Below, in pieces: positions 25,542 through 34,640 of a DNA stretch of 64,000 bases. Made by a program: the position numbers and the translations under genes. The stretch covers positions 124,001 through 188,000 of the forward strand of contig CAIYWI010000097.1 of the NCBI GenBank assembly GCA_903929885.1, read 5' to 3'. The DNA comes from an uncultured Phycisphaerales bacterium (lineage in GTDB: Bacteria; Planctomycetota; Phycisphaerae; Phycisphaerales; UBA1924). The stretch's first letter is position 1; each line of letters opens with the position of its first letter. The notes beneath the pieces were generated by a model. The model was not told the DNA's origin. It saw only the letters and a program-made list of their open reading frames with translations, and did no database searches.

Positions 25542-27761
25542 TTATCCGGCAGTGACGCCCGAACCGCTCGCGGTCATTCGTCGCAGCGAGGCGATCGCGG
25601 CCCGCATCGAATCGCTCCGGGCCGTCCCCGGCGACGCGAAGGTCGCCGCATACAGCAGGTGGGCGGCGTCCTCCAACAGGGCTCGCTGGGCGGGCGACGC
25701 GTCCGCGAGTTCGGCGGCGTGACGCAACGGCGGCTTCCACGCGGGCCGGGGGAAGCCGACGCGACGAAACGCGCGATCCAGTTCGCGTCGCAGTTTCGAG
25801 GCGTCTGGCTGCGCAACCGCCCATCCACCCTCCGAGGCGGCCCCTCGCGAGCGACGGCGGGCGTGAACGATGGTCAGGATGATCACGACCGCCACGGCCG
25901 CGACCCCCGCGCCGGCGACCCACGCGAACTCGCGCAGGCGTCGCACGACCTGCCCCGCTCGCACGCGATCGGGCTCCTCGCCCCGACCGAGCGACTCGGC
26001 GAACCTCGCGAACCACGGTTGATCCCGCTCGGAGGAGCCCAGCAACCGCTGCTGGCTGCCGGCGTCGAAGGTGACGACATTGAGGTTCCACCGATCGCGA
26101 AGGTCGGCGAACAACTGCGTGAGGCGACCGAGCACCGTATTGCGCCGGTCCCTCAGTTCGTCGATGCCGGCGGGCGGCGTGGCGTCGAAGGTGCGCCACT
26201 GCCCCGGGGCCACCTCCGCCTCGCACCACGCGTGCGCGTGCGACTGCCGCACCAGATAGGTGGCGGTCTCGGGATCGAACTCCGTGGCCATGTAGCCGGC
26301 GATGACTCTGGCATCGATGCCGGAGGCGCGGCAGAGCGCGGCGAGCGACGCGGCGAAGAGTTCGCAGTGGCCGGTTCGCGTCACGAGCATGAAGTGCTCG
26401 ACAGGATCCTCGCGGAGCGGCGGCGGCGGCACGTCGAGCGTGTACGAGCACGTTCGACGCAGGTGATCGACGAAGGCCTGCACCGCCGCCGCGTCGTCAA
26501 CCACGAGACGGCGCGAGGCGACACTCTCGATCCCGGCGGCACGGAGCACCGAGGCGGCGATCTCGGTCATCCTCGCCGATTGGGCGGGGATGTCGCCGCG
26601 TCGGGAGGGCGCGATCCTGGCGTCGGCAGGCAACCGCGGGACGGAGACGACCTCGTACTCGAGGCGCCCTCCCTCGCCCTTGTTGGCCATGCGAGCGGTG
26701 ACGATGTCGAACTCGATGTCGGTGCCGCCCGGCACCCGGACGCGTCGCGGCCGCCACAGGGTGAACATGGTGGCGTCGCCGCGGGGAGTCTGTCGGATGC
26801 TGACTCGCTGCACCACGGCATCGGCATCCGGATCGAGCCGCAATCTGGATCGCTGGGGCAGGTCCGACTCGGGCGCGCCGGGCGTGAGACGGCGGACGAC
26901 GACGCGCGCCTCGTCGTCGGCTCGCGACCGCTTCCACTCGCGTCCGGTGTACGAGTCGAGCACCGCTCCGCGAAGGTAGAGGGGCGAACGATCCTCCGTG
27001 ATGATGGTGCCCGCGAGATCGGCGAGGCGGACGTCCATCACCCGCGTCTGCGATTCGCTGATCAGTCCGCCACGGGAAAGATCGACCTCCTCCACGAAGC
27101 CGGTGGCGCGTCCGACGGCCGCCTGACCGAAGTCGCCGAATCGGCGAAGCCCGATGCCCCGCGGGATGAAGAGGAAGGCCGCGACGGCGCCGGTCAGGCC
27201 GAATGCCACCGCCACGACGCTCAGTCGGCGGAGGGTCGCGGCCTCCCTGGCTCCGAGGGGAACGGCCTGCGCGTCGCGTCCCGCGGCCGACGCGGCCACG
27301 TGCAGTTGGCACAGCATGGCGGCATGCACGGCCGTGGGCGTCAGGGCCGCCAGCACGATGCCCAGCAACAGCGAGTTGTCGGAGAGCGTGGCCCCGATGC
27401 CCATGAAGACCGACACGGTCACCATCTGCCCGTAGTCGCCCGGCCGGCGGTCCTGCCACGCCTTCAGGGCGAGGATGCCGGCCAACAGCCACAGGAACGA
27501 CGAGATCGCATCCTGCTCGACGTAGCCGCGAACGCCCGCCGCCGCCAACGCGAGCGCGAGCAGGGTCGTCGACGCCCATCGGGGCATCGACACGCTGCGT
27601 CGACCCGCCTGACTCGCCCGTTCATTGAACCACCACCCGCCCACCAGCATCGCGGCCAGCGCGAGGCACAAGACCGACGAAGCCTCCGCCACGCCGACGG
27701 CGCACGCGGCCAGCAGCATGCAGGCAAGCGTGGAGCGAGAGAGTCGCGCCGGAAGGTTCAC
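25542..27761 (-). CDS. TgpA-like transglutaminase membrane protein (DUF3488-transglutaminase-DUF4129)
   Basis: This 739-aa protein has about six N-terminal membrane segments (DUF3488). A periplasmic transglutaminase-like core carries Cys in TGHCELFAASLAAL, His in SHAHAWCEA and Asp in RTFDATPP. One more membrane segment follows (VAGAGVAAVAVVIILTIV), then a cytoplasmic DUF4129-like tail. The catalytic triad is complete. Its start overlaps the DUF58 stop by four bases, so they form a translationally coupled pair. TgpA proteins are needed for growth in Pseudomonas, but their substrate is not settled. The MoxR ATPase that usually completes this module is 30 kb away (57586-58623). Confidence 0.9.
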   Translation of the reverse strand: MNLPARLSRSTLACMLLAACAVGVAEASSVLCLALAAMLVGGWWFNERASQAGRRSVSMPRWASTTLLALALAAAGVRGYVEQDAISSFLWLLAGILALKAWQDRRPGDYGQMVTVSVFMGIGATLSDNSLLLGIVLAALTPTAVHAAMLCQLHVAASAAGRDAQAVPLGAREAATLRRLSVVAVAFGLTGAVAAFLFIPRGIGLRRFGDFGQAAVGRATGFVEEVDLSRGGLISESQTRVMDVRLADLAGTIITEDRSPLYLRGAVLDSYTGREWKRSRADDEARVVVRRLTPGAPESDLPQRSRLRLDPDADAVVQRVSIRQTPRGDATMFTLWRPRRVRVPGGTDIEFDIVTARMANKGEGGRLEYEVVSVPRLPADARIAPSRRGDIPAQSARMTEIAASVLRAAGIESVASRRLVVDDAAAVQAFVDHLRRTCSYTLDVPPPPLREDPVEHFMLVTRTGHCELFAASLAALCRASGIDARVIAGYMATEFDPETATYLVRQSHAHAWCEAEVAPGQWRTFDATPPAGIDELRDRRNTVLGRLTQLFADLRDRWNLNVVTFDAGSQQRLLGSSERDQPWFARFAESLGRGEEPDRVRAGQVVRRLREFAWVAGAGVAAVAVVIILTIVHARRRSRGAASEGGWAVAQPDASKLRRELDRAFRRVGFPRPAWKPPLRHAAELADASPAQRALLEDAAHLLYAATFASPGTARSDSMRAAIASLRRMTASGSGVTAG

Positions 27762-28891
27762 GTGGCAGCCTCCGGCGGCGAGTCCGGCGCTTCATGGGAG
27801 AAGGTCGCGGCGGCGTCGACCCCGACGACGATGCCTCCCTCGCCGCCCCCCAGGGGGCGATCCCCCTCGACGATGGAGATCCGCAACGCGTGGCGGTCGC
27901 GAGCAGCGGCTCCGGACGAGGATGGGGTTCCTTGCGTCCAGGTCGCCAGAGCCCGCAGCGACGCCCGGACGTGCGACGGCCCGGACCCGAACCCGACGAG
28001 CACCGCCGATCCAGGACCGGCGAGCGCGAAGTCCCGCCCGGTCCGCTGGGCGTGCAGGCACAGGCCGGCAGCCGCGGAGATGATCCGCTCCTGAGTCGCG
28101 CGGTCGTCGGAGGCGTCGAACGCGATCAGGACGCGGCCGGCCCGGCGGGTGGCATCGACGCGCACGAGCAGGGGTTCCGCTCGCGCCGATGCCCGCCACG
28201 CGACGCTTCGCAACGGATCGCCGGTCGCGTACTCGCGAAGGGCGTGAAACTCGTCCCCCTCGCGCGACACCTTCGCCACCGACGGGGCCCATCGCTCGCC
28301 GCGGGAGACTTGCAACGGATCGCCCACGACGACGGCGGCCCGCGGCAGGACGAGCAGTTCCTGGGCGTCGTCGAGTTCGACGCTCTTGCGAGTCACGCCG
28401 AACGGGAACGTGCTCGTCACGCGGAAGCGGCCAAGGCGAACGGGTCCTCTCGCGAGGCACGCGTGCCGGGCCTCGACGATGCACGACCCGCCCGCCCGAA
28501 CGACGGCGACAAACCCGCACGCGGCCGCGAGCCGTTGGCCCGAGCGTCGCGGCAGATCCGGTTCCTCGACCAGCAGGGACAGCGCCGGCATCCAGCGGTT
28601 GGCGTTGTGGACTCGATAGCGAAGGCCCGCCGTCCCCCCCACCGCCCCGTCTCGCGGCGGCAGTCGCTCCACGCGAACGCCCATGAGGTTCGCCCCGCTC
28701 AAGATGCCTGAGATGATCAACCCGCCGGCCGCGAGGCCGAAGATCGCGAAGAGCAGGTTGTTTTGACCGTTGATGGCGCCGAGAATGAGCACCACGGTGG
28801 TGATGCAATAGGTGAAGCCGGGTCCGTGCAGCAAGTAGCGTCGACCGACGATTCGGGCGGTGCGGCCGGGGTGGACTGATGATCCTGGCAC
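27758..28891 (-). CDS. DUF58 membrane protein of the MoxR-associated module
   Basis: The 377-aa protein has two membrane helices at about residues 27-68 (FTYCITTVVLILGAI and FAIFGLAAGGLIISGIL), a beta domain, and a VWA-like DUF58 region marked by GDEFHALREYATGDPLRSVAWRASAR. That is the family signature. DUF58 proteins work with a MoxR ATPase and a TgpA-like transglutaminase, probably in assembly of envelope proteins. The start is GTG at 28891, 30 bp after scpB. Its end overlaps tgpA. Order on this transcript: scpB, this gene, tgpA. Confidence 0.88.
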   Translation of the reverse strand: MPGSSVHPGRTARIVGRRYLLHGPGFTYCITTVVLILGAINGQNNLLFAIFGLAAGGLIISGILSGANLMGVRVERLPPRDGAVGGTAGLRYRVHNANRWMPALSLLVEEPDLPRRSGQRLAAACGFVAVVRAGGSCIVEARHACLARGPVRLGRFRVTSTFPFGVTRKSVELDDAQELLVLPRAAVVVGDPLQVSRGERWAPSVAKVSREGDEFHALREYATGDPLRSVAWRASARAEPLLVRVDATRRAGRVLIAFDASDDRATQERIISAAAGLCLHAQRTGRDFALAGPGSAVLVGFGSGPSHVRASLRALATWTQGTPSSSGAAARDRHALRISIVEGDRPLGGGEGGIVVGVDAAATFSHEAPDSPPEAAT

Positions 28892-28921
28892 TCCGGTGCG
28901 CTCCGGTCCCTCGCGAGGTCG

Positions 28922-29590
28922 TCAGGGCGTGGGCTTGAGTTCCTGCACCGTGGGCAGGTCCTTGATCGAGGCGAGGCCGAAGTGATCGAGGAACTGCCGG
29001 GTGGTGCCGTAGAGCATCGGGCGACCGAGTTCCTCGGCGCGGCCCTTGATGGTGATGATCCGGCGGTCCATCAGCGACTTGATCACCTCGCCGCACGACA
29101 CGCCTCGAATGGCCTCGAGCTGGGCGCGGGTGATGGGCTGCTTGTAGGCGATGATGGCGAGCGTCTCGACGGCGGCGCGGGTGAGTTTGGCCCCCAGCCG
29201 AGAACGGTGAAACTCCGCGATCGTCTCGGCGAAGGCGGGGAGCGTCATCACGCGGTAGCCGCCGGCCACCTGCTCGATGCGGAACGACCTTCCCGACCGC
29301 TCGTAGTCGGCGTTGAGCCACGAGACGGCGGTGGCCACCTGATCGCACGCGGCCTGCACCGCTGCGGGGCTCGAGGGCCTGCCCGAGGGCTTGTGCCCCG
29401 GCTCGGCCTCGTGCCCCTCGTCGTCGGCGAGGCGGATCAGCTTGAGGGCCGCGGCGAGGCGTTCGGGGGGGAGGGGGCGATCGGTGCTCAGCAGGATCGC
29501 CTCGACCTTGCCGCACAGCGCCGGGTCGGCGGGCGTGGCGGCCGGGGGGGCTGAGGCGTCTCGCGGCTCGATGACGGCGTCGGACTTCAC
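28922..29590 (-). CDS. scpB: Segregation and condensation protein B
   Basis: ScpB is the winged-helix regulator of the SMC-ScpA condensin. The 222-aa protein has ALCGKVEAILLSTDRPLPPERLA and LTRAAVETLAIIAYKQPITRAQ, the latter a strong family signature, then GVSCGEVIKSLMDRRII and a GRPMLYGTTRQFLDHFG end. An internal Pro/Ala-rich loop (about 65-85) is typical of planctomycete versions. The GTG at 29590 has no Shine-Dalgarno, but a TACCGT hexamer ends six bases upstream, consistent with a leaderless start. No scpA is adjacent, which is unusual. Confidence 0.92.
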   Translation of the reverse strand: MKSDAVIEPRDASAPPAATPADPALCGKVEAILLSTDRPLPPERLAAALKLIRLADDEGHEAEPGHKPSGRPSSPAAVQAACDQVATAVSWLNADYERSGRSFRIEQVAGGYRVMTLPAFAETIAEFHRSRLGAKLTRAAVETLAIIAYKQPITRAQLEAIRGVSCGEVIKSLMDRRIITIKGRAEELGRPMLYGTTRQFLDHFGLASIKDLPTVQELKPTP

Positions 29591-29691
29591 GGGCCAACGG
29601 TAGGGCGGCGCGAGGGCCCCGGGGGGCCTGCGAAGGGGCCGTGGCGATCGGCCCGGATCATCAGTCGGCCACGCCATTCGCTATGATGGGC

Positions 29692-29697
29692 CTCGGT
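29692..29697 (+). promoter_or_regulatory. Candidate -10 hexamer TATGAT upstream of ileS
   Basis: It lies 52 bp before the ileS ATG in the divergent scpB-ileS spacer and matches the hexamer upstream of hglS in sequence and distance. No strong -35 is seen. No T-box-like leader is apparent. Confidence 0.3.
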
Positions 29698-29749
29698 CGG
29701 GAAGGGCGCCTTCTCCGCCGATCCTCGTCCCGTCCTCGAGCCCTCACCC

Positions 29750-32700
29750 ATGTCGTCCAGCCAGTCCAACGCCGACGCCTCGACCGCCAAGCCATCCAGC
29801 CCCGACGACGGGGGCAAGAGCCGCTACCGGGCGACCTTGAACCTGCCCCAGACCTCCTTCCCCATGAAGGCGAACCTGGTGCAGAACGAGCCGGCCACGA
29901 TCAAGCGATGGGGGCAGTCCAAGGTCTATTCGCGGCTTCGGGACGCTCGTCGCCAGTCGCCCAAGTTCGTCTTCCACGACGGACCTCCGTACGCGAACGG
30001 TTCGATCCACCTCGGGCACCTGATGAACAAGTGCCTGAAGGACTTCGTCGTCCGCTCGCGGAGCATGATGGGCTTCGACGTGCCCTACACGCCGGGATGG
30101 GATTGCCACGGGCTGCCCATCGAGCACAAGGTGATGACCGAACTGGTGGAGGGCGGAAAGGTCGAGAAGCTCAAGACGCTCGACGAGTGGACCCGGCGCG
30201 CCGCGATCCGGCGCGAGTGCCAGAAGCACGCCGAGAAGTACATCAAGCTGCAGTCGGGCCAGATGCAGCGGTTGCTGACCCTGGCCGACTACGACGATCC
30301 GTACATGACCATGGCGCCCGCCTTCGAGGGCGCGACGCTCGAGGTGCTCGCGACGCTGCTGGAGCGAGATCTCGTCTTTCGCGCGCTCAAGCCCGTGCAC
30401 TGGTCGATCGCCAACGAGACGGCGCTCGCCGAGGCGGAACTCGAGTACTACGACCGCGAGGACCTGAGCGTGTATGTCGACTTCGAGGCCGCCGACGCGG
30501 ACGCGGTCTACGACGCCTTCGAACTGCCGCGACATGACGACGGCGAGGCCGAGGATGAATCGGCGGGGAGCGAGGACGACGCCAAGACGCCGCGGCCGGG
30601 CGTTCGCCCGCACCAACGCCCCTGCTTCATGATCTGGACCACGACGCCCTGGACCCTGCCGGCGAACATGGCCATCGCGGTCAACCCGAAGTTCGAGTAC
30701 GCCCTCGCGTGGATCGACGGCAACGTCACGATCCTCGCCGCCGAGGCGGTCGAGCGCGTCGCCAAGGCCGCCCGGAGCGAGCAGGTGATCGAGTTGGCCC
30801 GCGCCCGCGGCGATGCGCTGCTCGGTCTGGCGTACAGACATCCGTTCGTGGATCCGTCGCGGGGCGAGGGGGTCGGCGCGCTCAACGCAGGCCAAGGCAT
30901 CGAGATTCCCGCTCACGCCAAGGTCTTCCGAGTCGTGGGCGCCGACTACGTGACCCTCGAGGACGGCACCGGCCTGGTCCACACGGCTCCCGGCCACGGT
31001 CAAGAGGACTACATGACGGGCCTACGCGAGAACGTGCCCGTCTACTGCCCCGTCAAGGGCGACGGCACCTACGACGCCACCGTGCCCTCGTGGCTCCGCG
31101 GCACGAACGTATGGGAGGCCAACAAGCTCGTCACCGAGCACCTTCGTCAGTCAGGCCACCTCTTCCACGACTTCACCTTCACCCACAGCTATCCCCACGA
31201 TTGGCGCAGCAAGACCCCCACCATCTTCCGCTGCACCGAGCAGTGGTTCGTCGGCGTCGATCGTCCCTTCGCCATCGCGGGCGAGCAGGCCCAGCATCTC
31301 CGCCAGCGAGGCCTCGACACCACCCGCGAGGGCGTCGCCTTCGTTCCCGAGTGGGGCCGCAACCGACTCCGAGGCATGCTCGAATCCCGGCCTGACTGGT
31401 GCATCTCGCGCCAGCGCGCGTGGGGCCTGCCCATCCCGGCCTTCGAAACCCCCGACGGCCAGACCTTCATGACCCCCGCCAGCGTGCGGGCCGTCGTCGA
31501 GGTCGTGCGGCGCAAGGGCTCTGACGCGTGGTTCACGCTCTCGCCCGCCGAACTCCTCGCCTCCTACGACCCCACGACCGACCCTCACCTCCCGCAACCC
31601 CTCAAGGATCGCTTCCACGGCAACGCGCCTTTCGCGCACCTCAAGAAGGGTGGCGACATCCTCGACGTCTGGTTCGAGTCGGGCTCGTCCTGGAACGCCG
31701 TGATGCGCGAGCGCGGGCAGGGCTATCCGTGCGACCTCTATCTCGAGGGCTCCGACCAGCACCGCGGCTGGTTCCAGCTCTCGTTGCTGCCGGCCTTGGG
31801 CGTCACCGGCCAGCCACCCTTCCGCACCCTGCTCACCCACGGCTTCATGGTCGACCGCGACGGACGCAAGCTCAGCAAGAGCCGCCCCGACGCCCACCGC
31901 TATGAAGTCGACAGTCTGTGCACCGAGTTCGGCATGGACGTCATGCGTTGGTGGGTCTCGTCGCTCGCCTACGAGAATGACGTGAAGGTGGATGTCGAGC
32001 TCTTCGGCTTGGCCGGCGAGAGCTACCGAAAGGTCCGCAACACGCTCCGCTTCATGCTCAGCAACCTCGCCGACTTCGCGGCAAGCGATCTCGTCGACGT
32101 CCGATCGCTCCCGGCCACCTCGCTGGAGGCGTGGATCCTCGGCGAGTTCGATCGAGTCGCGGCGGAGACCATCCGGGGCTACGAGCAATACGACTTCAAG
32201 GCGGTCCACAAGGCCATTTTCGACTTCTGCAACACCACGCTCTCGTCGGAATATCTCGCGGCGGTGAAGGATCGCCTCTACTGCGACGCCCCCGCCTCCC
32301 CCCGTCGCCGCGCCACGCAATCGGCGTTGTGGTCGATCACCGACGGCCTTTGCCGCCTGCTCGCGCCCATCATGGCCCACACGGCCGACGAGGCGCATCG
32401 CGCGCTGTGGAAGGCGAGCGACCCCGACCGCTGCGTGCATCTCGAGCCCTTCATTCGCTCGTTGAGCGCCACCTCGAGCGACCAATGGCCGAAGGTGCTG
32501 GCCGCACGCGATGCGGCCCGCCTCTCGCTCGAGCGGGCCAAGGTCGATCTCGGCGTCGACAACCCGCTCGACGCCGGCATCTCGCTCCCCGACCCCGACG
32601 GCGTGCTCAAGGCGTTCGATCCGGTCGACCTCGCGGACCTGCTCGGCGTGAGCGAAGTGACGCTCGACCCGACTGCACGCGAGGTGCGCGTGGTGGATCT

Positions 32701-32812
32701 CCGCGGCCGACCGCGATGCGAACGTTCGTGGAAGCGCGACGGCACCGTCCGACCGCGCGCCGACGGCGGCGTGCTCAGCGACCGAGATGCCGCGGCCGTT
32801 GGCACCGCCTGA
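29750..32812 (+). CDS. ileS: Isoleucyl-tRNA synthetase
   Basis: This 1020-aa class I synthetase has FPMKANLVQNEP, the HIGH motif as HLGH (YANGSIHLGHLM), MIWTTTPWTLPANMA of the editing domain, ISRQRAWGLPIP and the KMSKS loop as KLSKS. It is a type 1 bacterial IleRS. Two oddities stand out. An acidic, low-complexity insertion lies at about residues 263-288 within the editing domain. The C-terminal zinc-ribbon region keeps only CERSW (Cys990); the following Cys-x-x-Cys pair is missing. No Shine-Dalgarno is evident at the ATG. It converges with the small yqjK-like gene. Confidence 0.97.
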   Translation: MSSSQSNADASTAKPSSPDDGGKSRYRATLNLPQTSFPMKANLVQNEPATIKRWGQSKVYSRLRDARRQSPKFVFHDGPPYANGSIHLGHLMNKCLKDFVVRSRSMMGFDVPYTPGWDCHGLPIEHKVMTELVEGGKVEKLKTLDEWTRRAAIRRECQKHAEKYIKLQSGQMQRLLTLADYDDPYMTMAPAFEGATLEVLATLLERDLVFRALKPVHWSIANETALAEAELEYYDREDLSVYVDFEAADADAVYDAFELPRHDDGEAEDESAGSEDDAKTPRPGVRPHQRPCFMIWTTTPWTLPANMAIAVNPKFEYALAWIDGNVTILAAEAVERVAKAARSEQVIELARARGDALLGLAYRHPFVDPSRGEGVGALNAGQGIEIPAHAKVFRVVGADYVTLEDGTGLVHTAPGHGQEDYMTGLRENVPVYCPVKGDGTYDATVPSWLRGTNVWEANKLVTEHLRQSGHLFHDFTFTHSYPHDWRSKTPTIFRCTEQWFVGVDRPFAIAGEQAQHLRQRGLDTTREGVAFVPEWGRNRLRGMLESRPDWCISRQRAWGLPIPAFETPDGQTFMTPASVRAVVEVVRRKGSDAWFTLSPAELLASYDPTTDPHLPQPLKDRFHGNAPFAHLKKGGDILDVWFESGSSWNAVMRERGQGYPCDLYLEGSDQHRGWFQLSLLPALGVTGQPPFRTLLTHGFMVDRDGRKLSKSRPDAHRYEVDSLCTEFGMDVMRWWVSSLAYENDVKVDVELFGLAGESYRKVRNTLRFMLSNLADFAASDLVDVRSLPATSLEAWILGEFDRVAAETIRGYEQYDFKAVHKAIFDFCNTTLSSEYLAAVKDRLYCDAPASPRRRATQSALWSITDGLCRLLAPIMAHTADEAHRALWKASDPDRCVHLEPFIRSLSATSSDQWPKVLAARDAARLSLERAKVDLGVDNPLDAGISLPDPDGVLKAFDPVDLADLLGVSEVTLDPTAREVRVVDLRGRPRCERSWKRDGTVRPRADGGVLSDRDAAAVGTA

Positions 32813-32831
32813 GCGAACCCACGCAGTCCGC

Positions 32832-33110
32832 TCAGCGCCTGAGCAACAACGACACGAGCCACGGCGCGCCGGCGGCCGCAAGACGCGCCGCGACTCCGCC
32901 GCCTCGCGTGGGCCCGCCTCCGCGACGCCTGCTCGACAGCAGCACGCCCGCCAGCAGGCCCACGCCCGCCACGGCGCCGACTCGCCAGAGTCGATGGACC
33001 GTCGCCGGCCGCGATGCGTCGTGACGAACGCCCGCGTCGAGAAGTCTCGCCTTGGCCGCGTCGACGGCCGCCGCGGCATCGCCCTTGCGCCATGCGTCAG
33101 TCGCCGACAC
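32832..33110 (-). CDS. Small membrane protein in the YqjK position, 92 aa
   Basis: A GTG start at 33110 with GGAAGGGG just upstream gives 92 aa; the gene overlaps the end of the preceding holin-like gene by 14 bp. It has an Ala/Asp-rich helical N-terminus (DAWRKGDAAAAVDAAKARLL), one hydrophobic segment (WRVGAVAGVGLLAGVLLSS), then basic residues and a final hydrophobic stretch. I recognise no domain. Order and size mirror the third gene of yqjD-yqjE-yqjK sets in proteobacteria. Confidence 0.6.
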   Translation of the reverse strand: MSATDAWRKGDAAAAVDAAKARLLDAGVRHDASRPATVHRLWRVGAVAGVGLLAGVLLSSRRRGGGPTRGGGVAARLAAAGAPWLVSLLLRR

Positions 33111-33372
33111 GACGCCCCTTCCATATGACAGCCGCCCCCAGAACGATCGCAACGCCCCCGGCGACCGCGGCACCCGCGGCGGGCGAACTCCGCTCGGCGA
33201 CGGCGAGGTAGATCGCCGCCAAGAGCAAGACGAGCCCCGCCGCAGATGACGCGACGCCGAGCAGGATCAACCCTACCGCGACGGCGACTCGAAGGGTCAA
33301 GAGTCGAAGGACGCGTCCCTCGGCCTCGACGAGTTCGGCCGCTCGCACGATGAGTTCCGTGACGGCCTGCAT
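33097..33372 (-). CDS. Holin-like YqjE-type membrane protein (DUF1469/Phage_holin_3_6)
   Basis: The 91-aa protein has an amphipathic N-terminal helix (TELIVRAAELVEAEGRVLRL) followed by two long hydrophobic helices. This is the build of the YqjE/DUF1469 family, often labelled holin superfamily III although it is not part of a phage lysis system. It starts three bases after the DUF883 gene stops, so the pair is an operon. A role in inner-membrane stress is inferred from linkage in other bacteria. Confidence 0.7.
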   Translation of the reverse strand: MQAVTELIVRAAELVEAEGRVLRLLTLRVAVAVGLILLGVASSAAGLVLLLAAIYLAVAERSSPAAGAAVAGGVAIVLGAAVIWKGRRVGD

Positions 33373-33375
33373 CGA

Positions 33376-33681
33376 TCAACTCCGCCTCGACAGCGCCATC
33401 CCGGCCACGAGACCGACGGCAAGGGCCGCGGCCAGCGAAATCACCGGGTGGTCGCCGACCTGCCGGCCAACGGCCTGAGCGGCGTCCTTGGCCTTCGTTC
33501 CCGCCTCTCGCAGCCGCTCGGCGACGCGTTCCTTGGCCTCCGCGGCTCCCGCGCGAGCCGTTCGGACGGCGTCCTCCCGGACGTGCGAGATGTCGTTGCG
33601 AAGCATGCTCAGGTCGGCTCGCAGTCGCTCGATCTCGCGCTGAAGCACGCGGTTCTCCTCCGACATGACGGCTTCTTCCAT
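33376..33681 (-). CDS. DUF883/ElaB-YqjD-like membrane-anchored protein
   Basis: The 101-aa protein is a long charged helix (VLQREIERLRADLSMLRNDI and on to KERVAERLREAGTKAKDAAQ) ending in a C-terminal tail anchor (HPVISLAAALAVGLVAGMAL) and SRRS. YqjD, ElaB and YgaM of E. coli have this design and tether ribosomes to the membrane in stationary phase. ATG 33681 is chosen for its GTGGAG site; GTG 33693 and ATG 33666 are alternatives. It heads a three-gene minus-strand operon and diverges from the BON gene. Confidence 0.82.
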   Translation of the reverse strand: MEEAVMSEENRVLQREIERLRADLSMLRNDISHVREDAVRTARAGAAEAKERVAERLREAGTKAKDAAQAVGRQVGDHPVISLAAALAVGLVAGMALSRRS

Positions 33682-33945
33682 GGCTGGCTCCACGTGACGG
33701 TTTCGATGGGTGCGACGGCGAACGTCGCCATCACGGGGACATGGTCGGGCGACGCGAGACGCCGGGCCATGAGCAAGACTCCCTGATCGCTCGTCGACGG
33801 ATCGGGGACCTTTCCCGCTGGCGGGAAGGGAGCCGCCGTGCGAAGCTCATGATGTTCGGACCGTCGATTGCGTTCCGCGCGCCGCGGCGTTCGCGGGGGC
33901 GAGGAGCATTGTCGCGAATCGAGGGACGAACCCGGGAGCGCACCC

Positions 33946-34617
33946 ATGGCGACGATTGCCGCGAAGTCCGATGCACAGATCAAGACGGACGTCCTCAACG
34001 AGCTCAAGTGGGATCCGACCGTCGACGAGACGGAGGTGGGCGTGCAGGTCAGGGAGGGTGTGGTGACCATGACCGGCCACGTCAGCAGCTATCCGAAGAA
34101 GCTCGCGGGTATCGACGCGGCCCACCGCGTGGCCGGCGTGCGCGACGTGGTCGACAATCTCGCGGTGCGCATCCCGTCGGTCTGGGTGCGAACCGACGAG
34201 GATGTCGCGAAGGCGGTGCGTCACGGACTGACGTGGGATGTCCTGGTCCCTGACGATCGGATCACCACCACCGTCGCCGGCGGGTGCGTCACCCTCGAGG
34301 GCAACGTCGAGAGTTGGGCCCAGCGATACGACGCCGAGCGGGCGGTGCAGCGGGTCACCGGCGTGAAGTCCGTGGTCAACCACATCACGGTGAACGCCAC
34401 GTCGGTCTCCCCCGAGACGATCCGCCGGCAGATCGAGGAGGCGCTCGACCGGCAGACCGCCCGAGAGGTGCGCCGGATCAACGTTTCGGTGCAGGACGGC
34501 GTCGTGACGCTCTCGGGTTCGGTGCGCTCGTGGACGGAGAAGAACGCGCTCGAGCGAGCCGCGTACTACTCGCCGGGCGTGAAGCGCGTCGTCGACAACA
34601 CCACGGTCGATCCCTAG
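33946..34617 (+). CDS. Protein with three BON domains
   Basis: The 223-aa protein has three tandem BON repeats of about 70 residues. Each carries the VxxGVVTLxGxVxSWxxK-type strand pair: EGVVTMTGHVSSYPKKL, GGCVTLEGNVESWAQRY and DGVVTLSGSVRSWTEKN. Each ends in a VKxVVDN-like strand. There is no signal peptide, unlike OsmY, so it is cytoplasmic or membrane-associated from the inside. BON domains bind phospholipid, and such proteins respond to osmotic and other stress. GGGAG supports ATG 33946; the longer frame from 33868 is not needed. It starts a run of same-strand stress-type genes. Confidence 0.9.
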   Translation: MATIAAKSDAQIKTDVLNELKWDPTVDETEVGVQVREGVVTMTGHVSSYPKKLAGIDAAHRVAGVRDVVDNLAVRIPSVWVRTDEDVAKAVRHGLTWDVLVPDDRITTTVAGGCVTLEGNVESWAQRYDAERAVQRVTGVKSVVNHITVNATSVSPETIRRQIEEALDRQTAREVRRINVSVQDGVVTLSGSVRSWTEKNALERAAYYSPGVKRVVDNTTVDP

Positions 34618-34640
34618 CTCTGAACGCAAGGACGCGCCCC

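Noticed and set aside
24411-28094. A 1227-codon plus-strand frame over PilZ, tgpA and DUF58
   Set aside because: Same reason: it runs opposite three recognisable genes and has no motif.
33712-33728. GCGACG-N5-CGTCGC hairpin upstream of the DUF883 gene
   Set aside because: Six-base GC-only arms are likely by chance here, and nothing else marks it.
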